Shown: positions 35,004 to 43,331 of the stretch, piece by piece | How positions within the stretch are numbered: the stretch's first letter is position 1 | Layout: each line of letters begins with the position of its first letter | From: Streptomyces sp. YIM 130001 | GTDB taxonomy: Bacteria > Actinomycetota > Actinomycetes > Streptomycetales > Streptomycetaceae | Direction of reading: 5' to 3' | Assembly (NCBI RefSeq): GCF_003574445.1 | Contig: NZ_KZ984549.1 | Span: 434,001 to 498,000, forward strand | DNA: 64,000 nucleotides | Made by a program: the position numbers and the translations under genes | Notes under the pieces: model-generated | Database searches by the model: none | What the model was told of the DNA's origin: nothing | What the model saw: only the letters and a program-made list of their open reading frames with translations

Positions 35004-36476
35004 TCAGAGATGCGCCCACGGCCGCGCCCGCTCCAGTTGCGCGGCCAGTGCCAGCAGCTCGGGCTCCGAACCCGGACGCCCGACGAACTGGATGCCGAGC
35101 GGCATCCCACTCGACGTCCGATAGAGCGGCACCGACGACGCCGGGCGTCCGGTCACGTTCGCCAGCTGAGTGAAGGGCGCGGGCTCGAGGTTCGCGACGG
35201 CCAGTTTCTCGACGAGGTTCATCCGCCCCAGCACACCGCCGATCCGGGCAGCCAGCAGCCCCCGTGCGGCGAGCCGGACCGGCAAGGCGAGATCGAACTC
35301 GCCGATCGGCCACGCCGGCCGGGCGGTGGTCGGGGTGAGCAGCATGTCGTAGCGCTCGTGGAACCGGGCCAGCGCTCGGGTGTGCTGGTGCCAGCGGGAC
35401 TGCGTGGCCAGATATCTCGGCGCCGAAAGGTTGCGGCCGATCGCAGCCATCATCCGGGTTTCGATCTCGAAGTCGTCCTCGGCGCAGCCGGTGAACTCCC
35501 GTGCGGCCGTGACCTCGGCGGCGACCATCGCGAACCAGGTCGTGAGGAAGTCGGTTGCCAGGCGCTTCCCGTCGATGGCCGGGGCAGATTCCTCCACGAC
35601 GTGTCCGAGCCCGGTGAGTAGATCCCCCGCCTCCCTGACTGCGGCGGCGACCTGCGGATCAACCGGTCCGCCAAGCGGGGACACCGTGCTCAGCCCGATC
35701 CGCAGCGGGCGCGGGTCGTCCACGACGGTCGCGGCGTAGGGGCGCTGCGCCGGCGCCACCCGGTACGGGCCCTCCGGTGCGGGCCCGGCCAGCACGTCGA
35801 GCATCGCGGCGGAGTCACGGACCGTGCGCGACAGCACGCCCTGCACGGCGGTGCCGTGGAAGACCTCGTCGACCTCCGGCCCGGACGGGACGACGCCACG
35901 CCCCGGCTTGAGCCCGAACAGTCCACAGGCCGCCGCCGGAATCCGGATGGATCCCCCGCCGTCGTTCCCGCCCGCGACCGGGACGACTCCGGCCGCGACC
36001 GCCGCCGCGGACCCGCCGGAGCTGCCACCGGGCGTCCGCGACGGGTCCCAGGGGTTGCGGGTCGGGCCACCCACGACGGGTTCAGTTATCGCGCGGGCGC
36101 CGAATTCGGGGGTCGCGGTCCGGCCGAACACGACCAGCCCGTCGTCGAGCCAACGCTGTACCACCGTGGACGTCTCCGGGCGCGGGAAGCGTGCCAGCGA
36201 TCGATTCCCACTGCCGGTGGGGATTCCGGCGAGGTGCTGACTCAAGTCTTTGATCAAGAATGGGACGCCGGCGAACAGCCCGGACAGCGGGCTGCGAGCG
36301 CGGGCGAGGGCAACGTCGTCGAGTCGGTGGCTGATCGCATTGATCGTCGGCTCGACGGCGTCGGCACGCGCAATCGCCGCCTCGAGCAGTTCACCCGGGC
36401 TCACCGCCCCCGACTTCACCAACTCGGCCAGCCCGACAGCGTCGTGCTCCCGGTACTCATCCCAAGTGATACCCAT
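35004..36476 (-). CDS. Amidase (amidase signature family)
   Basis: A 490-residue hydrolase with the full Ser-cisSer-Lys triad: Lys in GVPFLIKDL (near residue 75), cis-Ser in TPGGSSGGSAAAVAAG (near 155) and nucleophile Ser in GNDGGGSIRIPAAACGLFGLKPGRG (near 178). Family members hydrolyse carboxamides, including glutamyl-tRNA (GatA), but the lack of gatB/gatC neighbours and the regulator context indicate a catabolic or xenobiotic amidase. GGGAG lies 7 bp before the ATG at 36476. A MerR-type operator lies about 170 bp upstream, with a 46-codon frame between. Confidence 0.94.
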   Translation of the reverse strand: MGITWDEYREHDAVGLAELVKSGAVSPGELLEAAIARADAVEPTINAISHRLDDVALARARSPLSGLFAGVPFLIKDLSQHLAGIPTGSGNRSLARFPRPETSTVVQRWLDDGLVVFGRTATPEFGARAITEPVVGGPTRNPWDPSRTPGGSSGGSAAAVAAGVVPVAGGNDGGGSIRIPAAACGLFGLKPGRGVVPSGPEVDEVFHGTAVQGVLSRTVRDSAAMLDVLAGPAPEGPYRVAPAQRPYAATVVDDPRPLRIGLSTVSPLGGPVDPQVAAAVREAGDLLTGLGHVVEESAPAIDGKRLATDFLTTWFAMVAAEVTAAREFTGCAEDDFEIETRMMAAIGRNLSAPRYLATQSRWHQHTRALARFHERYDMLLTPTTARPAWPIGEFDLALPVRLAARGLLAARIGGVLGRMNLVEKLAVANLEPAPFTQLANVTGRPASSVPLYRTSSGMPLGIQFVGRPGSEPELLALAAQLERARPWAHL

Positions 36477-36489
36477 ACGAGTGCTCCCA

Positions 36490-36630
36490 TCAGAGCGATA
36501 AGGGCTTGGTCCGAGGCACGTCCAACGTCACGACGCCTCGGCCATCGGCGTCCCGGCCACGACCTCGCGCAGGTCTCGGTCGGCCGGTCACGACAGCGCC
36601 CGACACTGCGTAGCGATGTTGATCAGCCAT
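36490..36630 (-). CDS. Possible 46-residue leader ORF before the amidase
   Basis: An ATG at 36630 follows MerR operator copy 2 at the same spacing as the MerR gene's ATG follows copy 1 (both read GACCATG or close). It opens MADQHRYAVSGAVVTG and runs to TGA at 36490, 13 bp before the amidase start and overlapping its ribosome site region. The peptide is Arg/Gly-rich and unrecognised. It may be a real leader peptide coupling translation to the amidase, or a by-product of a copied promoter. Confidence 0.3.
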   Translation of the reverse strand: MADQHRYAVSGAVVTGRPRPARGRGRDADGRGVVTLDVPRTKPLSL

Positions 36631-36643
36631 GGTCTGAGTCAAC

Positions 36644-36664
36644 ACTGTGCCGCGACGGCACACT
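36644..36664. promoter_or_regulatory. MerR operator, copy 2
   Basis: ACTGTGCCG-CGA-CGGCACACT matches copy 1 at 18 of 21 bases, and the similarity extends into both flanks (AACACTGTGCCG..., ...CACTCAAG). It lies upstream of the amidase. Confidence 0.78.
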
Positions 36665-36897
36665 CAAGCTCATGGACAGCGGGATCACACCACGCCGAGT
36701 TCTGGGCACAGCACCCGACGCGGGCACGCGGCGAAGGTCGGACTGACCGGAGGCAGACGCGCTCCGGCCGGCGCCTGACCCTGACCGTCGGCTGGCGCTC
36801 CGGGCCCACAGATCTGCGTCGCCGGCGGTAGCTGTCCACCTCGTCGGTTCCTTTCGCCCGCCATTCGCTCTGCGCGCAGATCCGGCCCGACGACTGC
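36665..36897. other. Intergenic, no gene seen
   Basis: GC-rich gap between the MerR operator and the end of the CocE relic; no coding or structural signal was recognised. Confidence 0.4.
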
Positions 36898-37482
36898 TCA
36901 CGGAGCGGGGATCGCCGGGAGCAGCAGGGACAACTTCGCATCGGGACCGAAGTGCAGGGTGACCGTGCCGCCGAAGATCTCCGCCGGACGATCCTCCGGG
37001 TCGGTGTGGATGAAAGGGCCGACGCCCGTCGTCGGGTACATCGCGTTCTCGGTCGCCGTGCCTTGGTTGCTGTAGTCGCGACCACCAATGCCCAGCTCGA
37101 GGACATAGCCGGCCGGGACCACGATGCTCGTCGGCCAGATCTCGATGTCGACGTCGACGTGCTAGCCGGGGACGAGCGGCTCGATGGCGTCGTGGCTGTG
37201 CACCGGTCGATAGGGTTCGGAGCTGTCGATGTCGAGTCGCCGGTGGGAGGCACGCAGCCATCCCAACGCGATCGGCACCTTCGGATCGTTGGACCCGATG
37301 AACGTAACCTCGGCGCCCTGCGGGTCGTAGAGCCTCAGGCTCGAGAAGAGATCAGCGTCGGTCGTGGCGGACGAGATGCGCAGTTTCGCTGCGGCTGGAC
37401 CGGTGAACTCTCGATCGTCACCGGCAGGCGGGAGCTTGAAGCGCAGGTCTTCGTGCTCCGGCTGGTAGCTCAATGTGCCCGA
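36898..37482 (-). pseudogene. CocE/NonD-family hydrolase, C-terminal relic
   Basis: Only the C-terminal X-Pro-dipeptidyl-peptidase-type beta domain remains: LSYQPEHEDLRFKLP, GPAAAKLRISSATTDADLF, ALGWLRASHRRLD, then an in-frame TAG at 37162-37164, and after it VDVDIEIWPTSIVVPAGYVLELGIGGRDY and GVGPFIHTDPEDRP. The alpha/beta catalytic domain and about two thirds of the gene are absent. The break coincides with the left att copy of the tRNA-Pro island. Truncated and stopped, so non-functional. Confidence 0.88.
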
Positions 37483-37520
37483 GGCGCCCGGCGAATGGGC
37501 CACCCGAAGATGACCCATCA

Positions 37521-37587
37521 GCTGCGAAAGTATCCGACGTAACCGTCGGGACGACAGGATTTGAACCTGCGACCCATTGACCCCCAG
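37521..37587. repeat. att-site copy of the tRNA-Pro 3' end (left edge of island)
   Basis: These 67 bp match 42970-43036 with only three or so mismatches and are identical over 37531-37575. They include the last ~43 nt of the tRNA-Pro gene plus its downstream flank. Weaker similarity extends back to about 37494, covering a degraded version of the hairpin that follows the intact tRNA. Typical trace of site-specific integration. Confidence 0.92.
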
Positions 37588-37820
37588 CGATGCGGTCGTT
37601 GCCAATCCCGAGAGATGAAGAGACGCTGCGGGCGGTGCGCAGCGGCTGAGACCTGTTGCGATGGCTCCGCGCGCTTGGGTCCAGTATGCGCTGTTCGCAC
37701 TCCCCGATGCGTCGTGCATCCCGGCCGGCTAGTCCCTCTTTCCGGCGGTGATCGCCGAATCTTCAGTCAGGAGTGGGGCGGTGGCCTCCCGCCGCACTAC
37801 TGACCATGACGAAGCGCAGT
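37588..37820. other. Island DNA without a gene
   Basis: No coding frame or motif between the left att copy and the following minus-strand gene. Confidence 0.4.
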
Positions 37821-38591
37821 TCATTCCCCTGAACCGAACGCCGGCACCCGCCCTGGCAGCTCTAGCCAGTCCACCGCAGCCCCCTCGATGAGCTTCTTGA
37901 TCTGCTCCGGGCCCTCAGACTTCAGGACATCCCGCAGGCACGCGCATACCGCCGGTTCACGGTTACCAGTCAGGCAGATGACGATGCCGGCGATCTGCAA
38001 CCCACGGGCCGCTGCCGTCAGCTGCGCGTCCACCGGGAGGGGCATCCTGGAGGCAAGTTCCTGAGCGAAGATACGGCTGATCGGTGGACTTCCGAGCCAT
38101 CCGAGCAGCCCCCCGGCCGCGCGTCCGACCGCTGCGTGCAACAGGTCCTTCCCCTTGAGGATGTTCCTGGCCAGGCGGGCGAGGTCGCGGCAACCTCGCC
38201 CCCGGTGTCTTCTTACCAGTGCGTTCCAGGTCTCGTTTGACACGTATGCGGCGGCCCTGGCCTCGATCGCCGCGGCTCCGCCGTCCTCGAGGGCATCCAC
38301 GCAGAAGGCTGCGAGCTCTTCCGCCTGGCTCTGCCGCGGCGAGGGCTCGGGAGGTAGCCGCGGTGCCTGCGGCCTGGCGGGCGCACGACTGGTCCGAGAT
38401 GTCGACCCGACGACCGTGCGGCGCTGGGGCGGAACGCGACGCCGGGGCGCGGATCCGCGTGCGGTCTTCCGCCTGCCGCCGCCTGCCCCTTCCGGGAGCC
38501 CCCTATGTCGGTGACAGCGCAGACCCGACGCCTTGACTCGGTTCTTGCAGAGGGTTCCGTCGCCGGTCGCCGCCCGGCACCTGTTCACCAT
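37821..38591 (-). CDS. Hypothetical protein with N-terminal Cys/His cluster
   Basis: A 256-residue protein. It starts MVNRCRAATGDGTLCKNRVKASGLRCHRHRG, a C-x9-C-x11-C-x-H arrangement seen in small zinc-binding caps of phage- and island-encoded proteins. A long basic Pro/Arg-rich linker follows, and the C-terminal ~150 residues are helical with two moderately hydrophobic stretches (AAVGRAAGGLLGWLGS, LQIAGIVICLTG). The ATG at 38591 has GGAGAAG 8 bp upstream. Located between two att-like repeats, so probably island cargo. Function unknown; a defence accessory is possible but unsupported. Confidence 0.65.
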   Translation of the reverse strand: MVNRCRAATGDGTLCKNRVKASGLRCHRHRGLPEGAGGGRRKTARGSAPRRRVPPQRRTVVGSTSRTSRAPARPQAPRLPPEPSPRQSQAEELAAFCVDALEDGGAAAIEARAAAYVSNETWNALVRRHRGRGCRDLARLARNILKGKDLLHAAVGRAAGGLLGWLGSPPISRIFAQELASRMPLPVDAQLTAAARGLQIAGIVICLTGNREPAVCACLRDVLKSEGPEQIKKLIEGAAVDWLELPGRVPAFGSGE

Positions 38592-38788
38592 GTCCGGAGC
38601 TTCTCCGTGACCATCCAACGACGACAACAACGCCAAATCAGCCAACGTCGCCAGAGGGAATGCCGCCGCAGTACAGGCTAACTGCCGTACGACATAGGCG
38701 ATGTGATGTGGCCGGACCGGATCCATTGCTCAGGGCCCCAGCTCGGGCATGCGACCGCATTGCGACCACCGCGCCACCGACCACGCGA

Positions 38789-38820
38789 AGGGCCGCCCTC
38801 TCGTGGATGAGAGAACGGCC
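38789..38820. terminator. Hairpin beside the internal att relic
   Basis: GGCCG-cc-CTCTC and GAGAG-aa-CGGCC form an interrupted stem with a 6-nt loop. It occupies the position relative to the att relic at 38837 that the tRNA terminator has relative to the tRNA at 42995. Confidence 0.6.
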
Positions 38821-38836
38821 TCCGACCTGCGTTGCC

Positions 38837-38883
38837 TAATCGTCGGTACGGCAGAGTTTGAACCTGCGCCCCTTTGCCCCCAG
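38837..38883. repeat. Third, degenerate copy of the tRNA-Pro 3' end
   Basis: TAATCGTCGGTACGGCAGAG... to ...GCCCCCAG aligns with the tRNA-Pro 3' region (TTTGAACCTGCG is identical) but differs at roughly one base in five. Either an older att relic of the same tRNA or the att of a related tRNA gene. Confidence 0.7.
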
Positions 38884-38975
38884 CGCGCCCCAACTTGGCT
38901 TATTACACGGGGTATTCATCCACGGCGACCACTGCCAACATCTTCGGTCTACGTTCCTACGCATCGGGGTGCTGC

Positions 38976-40712
38976 ATGTCTGTCCAGAACAACGATCAGC
39001 GGTTGCTCGACCGAATCCTGGAGGACCAGCATCGCAAGCTCGCGCCCGACAAGAGCAGGGACGACTTCTTCACGTTCTTCGCCGCTGACAAGGCCCTGCA
39101 GGACTGGGATCTGGACAACGACGAGATCACAGACGGGATCGTCGACGGCGCCCACGACTGTGGTATCGACGGCATCTGGGCCTTTGTCGACGAGCGTTAC
39201 ATCAGTGCCGATGCTCATCAGTATCTGCCGTCCCGTGCCAGCAAGATTGAGCTAGTGATCCTCCAGGCAAAGAACACCTCCGGATACCAGGAAACGGTGA
39301 TCGAGAAGCTCCACTTTCACTTGCCCACACTGCTCGACATGGGACGAGAAGAAGATGACCTGGTCGACCACACCAACGCCAAACTGATGGACCGCTCCCG
39401 TCGGTTCCTGCACGTGCTGGAGGAGCTGGCCTCCTCGTTTCCACAGGTCCGCATCAAGGTCATCTACGCCAGCAAGGCGGCGGAGAGCCCACACCCCAAC
39501 GTCAAATCCAAGGGTGATCGACTCCGCAGGGAGCTCGCAAAGATCACCTCGGACGCCATCGCCGAGATCGAATACCTCAACGCACCGGTTCTTCGTGAGC
39601 GCACAGCGCGTGGGGCGAAAGCCGTCGCCCAACTCGTCTTCACCGAAACACCCATGAGCACCTCGCTCGGCGAAGGGTACGTGTGCCTGGCACGACTGGA
39701 CGAGTACTACCGGTTCATCACCTCGGACAACGAGGCCCTGCGGCTGGAGCTGTTCGAGTCCAACGTACGCGACTACGCGGGATCGACCGTGGTCAACAAT
39801 GCCATCGGAGAAACCCTCAAGTCCGGGACTGGCGAGGACTTCTGGTGGTTCAATAACGGCGTCACCGTAGTCGCCGACGCCGCTCAGATCGCAGGCAAGC
39901 GAATCGTGATCAAAGAGCCGCAGATCGTCAATGGCCTGCAGACGAGTCACGAGATCTTCAGTTACGTCCAGAGCGGCGGACAGCACCGTGACCGCTCCCT
40001 GCTCGTGAAAATCGTCGTCGCGCCGGAGTCCGGAACCGCCCGCGACCGCATCATCCGAGCCACCAACAGCCAGACCCAACTCCCCGCTGGAGCCTTGCGT
40101 GCCACCGAGTCCATCCAAAAGGACATCGAGGAAATCCTCCACCAAGCCGGCGGTTACTACTACGAACGCCGCGCCAGCTACTACCGCAACCTCGGCTTTC
40201 CGCTGGCCCGCGTCGTCAGCATGGCTCGGCTGGCGCGAGAGTTCACAGCCTTCGCCCTCCGCGAGCCCCACGTGGCGCTCCGACACTCTGACGCCCTGCT
40301 CCTGGATGACCAGCATTACGCCCAGATCTTCTCCACTCGGCACGACCTGGACATCTACCGCCTTTGCCTCGACGTCCACAGCCGACTTCGCACTTTCCTC
40401 ACCCAGTACACCGAAGACCGCCCGCTCCTCGGGGAAACCTTGGAGAACTGGCTCTACCCGCTGGCCTCGATGTCCGCCTACACACTCACGCGCCTGCGCC
40501 AGCCATCCACACGCGACCTGATGAACATCGACTTGGACCACCTCAACGATGCCCTTATGAACCGCATGGCAGGCACCTTGGAGATCAACTTCAAGACAGC
40601 CCTGCGCCACAGCAAGGCCGGTGGCGTCGACCGCATCGCCCGCACCCCCGACTTCACCATCAAGATCCGCCAGGCCGTCATCACCCAGAGCCGCTACCGC
40701 ATCGACAAATGA
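38976..40712 (+). CDS. AIPR-family protein (abortive phage infection), PD-(D/E)xK-like
   Basis: A 578-residue protein. The C-terminal two thirds carry the AIPR signature: DYAGSTVVNNAIGETL, FWWFNNGVTVVADAA, IKEPQIVNGLQTSHEIF, IIRATNSQTQL and YYERRASYYRN. The N-terminus has a nuclease-like core, GIDGIW (Asp65) followed by LVILQAKN (Gln97-x-Lys99), as in PD-(D/E)xK restriction-type folds. AIPR proteins are associated with phage-resistance islands and orphan restriction-like systems; cleavage of nucleic acid on infection is the usual hypothesis. No methylase is adjacent. ATG at 38976 has only a weak purine stretch upstream. The frame is intact amid decayed island DNA. Confidence 0.9.
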   Translation: MSVQNNDQRLLDRILEDQHRKLAPDKSRDDFFTFFAADKALQDWDLDNDEITDGIVDGAHDCGIDGIWAFVDERYISADAHQYLPSRASKIELVILQAKNTSGYQETVIEKLHFHLPTLLDMGREEDDLVDHTNAKLMDRSRRFLHVLEELASSFPQVRIKVIYASKAAESPHPNVKSKGDRLRRELAKITSDAIAEIEYLNAPVLRERTARGAKAVAQLVFTETPMSTSLGEGYVCLARLDEYYRFITSDNEALRLELFESNVRDYAGSTVVNNAIGETLKSGTGEDFWWFNNGVTVVADAAQIAGKRIVIKEPQIVNGLQTSHEIFSYVQSGGQHRDRSLLVKIVVAPESGTARDRIIRATNSQTQLPAGALRATESIQKDIEEILHQAGGYYYERRASYYRNLGFPLARVVSMARLAREFTAFALREPHVALRHSDALLLDDQHYAQIFSTRHDLDIYRLCLDVHSRLRTFLTQYTEDRPLLGETLENWLYPLASMSAYTLTRLRQPSTRDLMNIDLDHLNDALMNRMAGTLEINFKTALRHSKAGGVDRIARTPDFTIKIRQAVITQSRYRIDK

Positions 40713-41114
40713 CTCGGCTCCGACTCAAGGCTTCGAGGGCCGGCCCTCCGCGAAAGTACGGACGGCGGCCCTTCATATGGCGCGAGCGGAGCCAGCATCC
40801 TGCACCGAGCCCACCGGGGCCACGAAGCCATCCGCGACATCACCTGCGGTGGCCTCGGATACCAGCTACCGCCTCGCGTACACGAACCACCCACCTTCGC
40901 GATGCTGGACCAGTACCTCCCTGAGCGAGAATGCCGCGCCTGTTACGGCGCCTTGTAGGGAGCAGCGCAGGGTGCCGAAGGCCCACTCCGTATCGAAGCC
41001 ATGCTCATCAACGCGATGACAGAGGGCTGAACGTCGTCCCTCCGGTCCCAGGAGTGAGCTCGTCAGAGGTCTCGTTAGCCCGCCACACGGAACTCGGCGC
41101 CTCCGATCTACACG
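40713..41114. other. Island DNA, no gene seen
   Basis: After the AIPR stop, no frame has a start with ribosome site. Open frames on both strands appear compositional. Confidence 0.4.
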
Positions 41115-41393
41115 ATGACCGAAATAGGTTCTCCGAGTGGCCATGTCATGTCTCAGCGTCCCCACGACGTCTGGCGGCCCCTGGGCTCGTACGCGATCAC
41201 ACTCGGGTCGACAGCCCGCGTCCACCTCTACGAGGCACGCTCACTCACCCTCGGCCCACAGCACCTCACCGACACCGAGCAGGACTTCAAACTCTCCTGG
41301 TGGCCACTCGACGACGCCATCACGGCAGCTACCGACGGTCGGTTCCTCCTGCCCGCGGGCCCCCTCGCCCTGTTCCTGGCGGGACGCCATTGA
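41115..41393 (+). pseudogene. NUDIX hydrolase, C-terminal fragment
   Basis: The frame encodes WRPLGSYAITLGSTARVHLYEARSLTLG, TEQDFKLSWWPLDDAITAATDGRFLLPAGPLALFL in outline, the C-terminal half of ADP-ribose pyrophosphatase-type Nudix enzymes. The Nudix box (GX5EX7REUXEEXGU) is missing. About half of the normal length, so a relic inside the island. Confidence 0.75.
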
Positions 41394-41696
41394 CCAGCCA
41401 TCTGACAGGTCCACGGAGCACCGCCCTGACCTGGTCCGCAAGCGAACGCTCCCTCCAATTCCGTACCACAGAACCGCTGGGACGACCGTGACTCCCTGGC
41501 ACCAAAGGCTCACCACCGGAACGAAATCCCTGCCCCCAATTGGAACGGGCTCGTTGATGGAGGTGCTCCACGCAGTCGAGAACGACAGTGCGGCGGTGCC
41601 ACTCCAGCCAGGCTCCCGCTTTCTCGGCAAGTTCTCCCAAACCCGCCAACTGGGCCGCCGGCAAGGCCTCGTGAGCCGATTCGGATAGTGCACGAT
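41394..41696. other. Island DNA, no gene seen
   Basis: A minus-strand frame here (LAGLGELAEKAGAWLEWHRRTVVLDCVEHLHQ) looks mildly coding but has no recognised family and merges into the integrase fragment; treated as decayed sequence. Confidence 0.35.
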
Positions 41697-41964
41697 TCCT
41701 CCCACTTGATGTTGGGTCGGTCCGGGTAGGCCCAGGGGAGTGTCACGTAGACCGGATCGAACTTCGCCGTGTGGGCTTTGACGGCCTCGGCGAGATCCGG
41801 CGGGCACGGGCGTCGCGCCCCTTGCCGCCTATAGGTGACGCGAACGCCGACTTTCCGCCGACTCTGATGATTTGGCGCGTGCAGTCGGGCATGTCTTTGC
41901 TCGCCCCTCTCCCGCGTCCGCCGCAAGCCCCCGGCGGTCGTGCCGCGGCTGACCGTGCGGCCAC
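41697..41964 (-). pseudogene. Tyrosine integrase, middle segment in inverted orientation
   Basis: In two minus-strand frames: QIIRVGGKSAFASPIGGKGRD and then PPDLAEAVKAHTAKFDPVYVTLPWAYPD. This is the segment of actinophage/AICE integrases just before the catalytic Arg region (…PPKGGKERDVPLP…, …VTLPW…). It is frameshifted and points away from the C-terminal segment on the plus strand. Confidence 0.7.
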
Positions 41965-42536
41965 TCGTCACGACGCAGCGCACGAGCGGCATCAGTGGCC
42001 GCGTCCTCAACCCCAGCATCTTCGACGAGGAGCAGTTGAAGCGGGCGCTCGTCACGGCCAAATTGATCCCGACGCCCAAAGTCACCGTCAAGCAGGGCAA
42101 GGGCACCCGAACCTCAAAGAGCATCGATTGGGACAACCCGCGCGAGCACAGGTTCCACGTGCTACTGCACACGTTCGCCTCGATCGTCCTTCAGGCCGGC
42201 AAGACGATCGCGAAGCTCACGGCTTGGCTCGGCCGCAGCGACCCGGCGTTTACGCTGCGGGCATACATCCACTTCCTGCCCGAGGCCGGGCAGCGCGGCC
42301 TCGCCACGCTGGGACGGTGGATCAGTCGAGCGGGCGCCGAGCCCCAGGCGGCCGCCGAAGCCGATGCGGAGGACGGCTTACCCCCGACGGCTCCCCAGGA
42401 GCGCATGTCGCCGCCGATTTTCCCCCCCCACAGCCTTATGGATCATGAAAACGGGGATGTAATGCCTGCTCAGAGATGGAGAGGGCAGACGATTCGGCCT
42501 GCACGCCGGGTCCCGTTCCTGTCGGAAGGGGCGTAA
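41940..42536 (+). pseudogene. Tyrosine integrase, C-terminal segment
   Basis: Reads LTVRPLVTT, then REHRFHVLLHTFASIVLQAGKTIAKLTAWLGRSDPAFTLRAYIHFLPE in outline. These correspond to the HxLRHTFAS, LGHSD and nucleophile-Tyr boxes, but the catalytic Arg is replaced (HVLLHTF) and the later His too (LGRSD); Tyr of TLRAYIHF remains. The domain lies next to tRNA-Pro, as an island integrase should. With the middle segment inverted upstream, recombinase activity is lost. Confidence 0.82.
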
Positions 42537-42943
42537 ACATCCCACACCAAACAGCCGGGAATCACCCCATCGTCACACCAGCAGAATCCGTCAGCAACGC
42601 CCAACTGCCTCAACAGGCCGCTCCCCACCGTCGAGTTCACCCACAGGACGCCGCCCCCTCCCCCGACTCAGACCCGATCCCACCTCCCCGAACGCCTTCC
42701 GCCGTGTTCAAGATCTGGAGGGGCTGTGCGACGAGATCGTGCACGATCGCGGTCAAGGGGTCGTCCAGGCCTCGTCGAATGGGGCGACCCCTTGACGAAG
42801 AATCGGACAAGGGGTCGTCCCACCGACCACGTGCCCACCGCTGCGGCCCCGACCGGGATCGATTCGTCGACGGGACCCACACGTTCCGACGACCCAGGTC
42901 AAGCACGCATTGACGCCGCTCCCAGACCAGCCCCAAAACGCCG
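42537..42943. repeat. Island end with tRNA-derived 12-mer repeats
   Basis: GTCAAGGGGTCG occurs at 42752-42763, inverted (CGACCCCTTGAC) at 42785-42796, and as ACAAGGGGTCG around 42808-42818. The same 12-mer is present in the tRNA itself (43019-43030). No gene is seen in this gap. Confidence 0.6.
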
Positions 42944-42969
42944 ACAGGGCCATCCGAAGATGGCCCTGT
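42944..42969 (-). terminator. tRNA-Pro terminator hairpin
   Basis: ACAGGGCCATC and GATGGCCCTGT form a perfect 11-bp stem with a CGAA tetraloop, 26 bp beyond the tRNA 3' end. Confidence 0.85.
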
Positions 42970-42994
42970 GCTGCGGAAATATCCGACGTAACCG

Positions 42995-43068
<74 letters not shown>

Positions 43069-43331
43069 GTGCCCGCATGACCTGGGGTTTCCCCCGGCCG
43101 AGCGCGCACCGAAACAATACCGCACTCGGGGCGGTGGTCGTGAACTCGTTTCCCGCGTGCCAGGGGCACCCGCGAAGGAGCGGTTCCGGACGCGGACGGC
43201 GGACGAGCCGTGACCGGCGGCCTGATCACCTCACCCCGGTCAGCACCCTGTGCGCCACCGTCCGCACTCACTGTGCACGGACGCGCCCCCCCTCCACGGC
43301 GCCGTGCCGCCGTCGAGCTACCACCCGGATC

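Noticed and set aside
38837..38883. A second functional tRNA gene
   Set aside because: Only the 3' half is recognisable and the acceptor and D arms are absent, so it is an att-like relic.
40791..40960. Possible small gene after the AIPR gene
   Set aside because: The more protein-like frame has no start codon and the alternative frames look compositional.
41241..41807. 188-codon minus-strand frame in the island
   Set aside because: No motif, overlaps the better-supported Nudix and integrase fragments.
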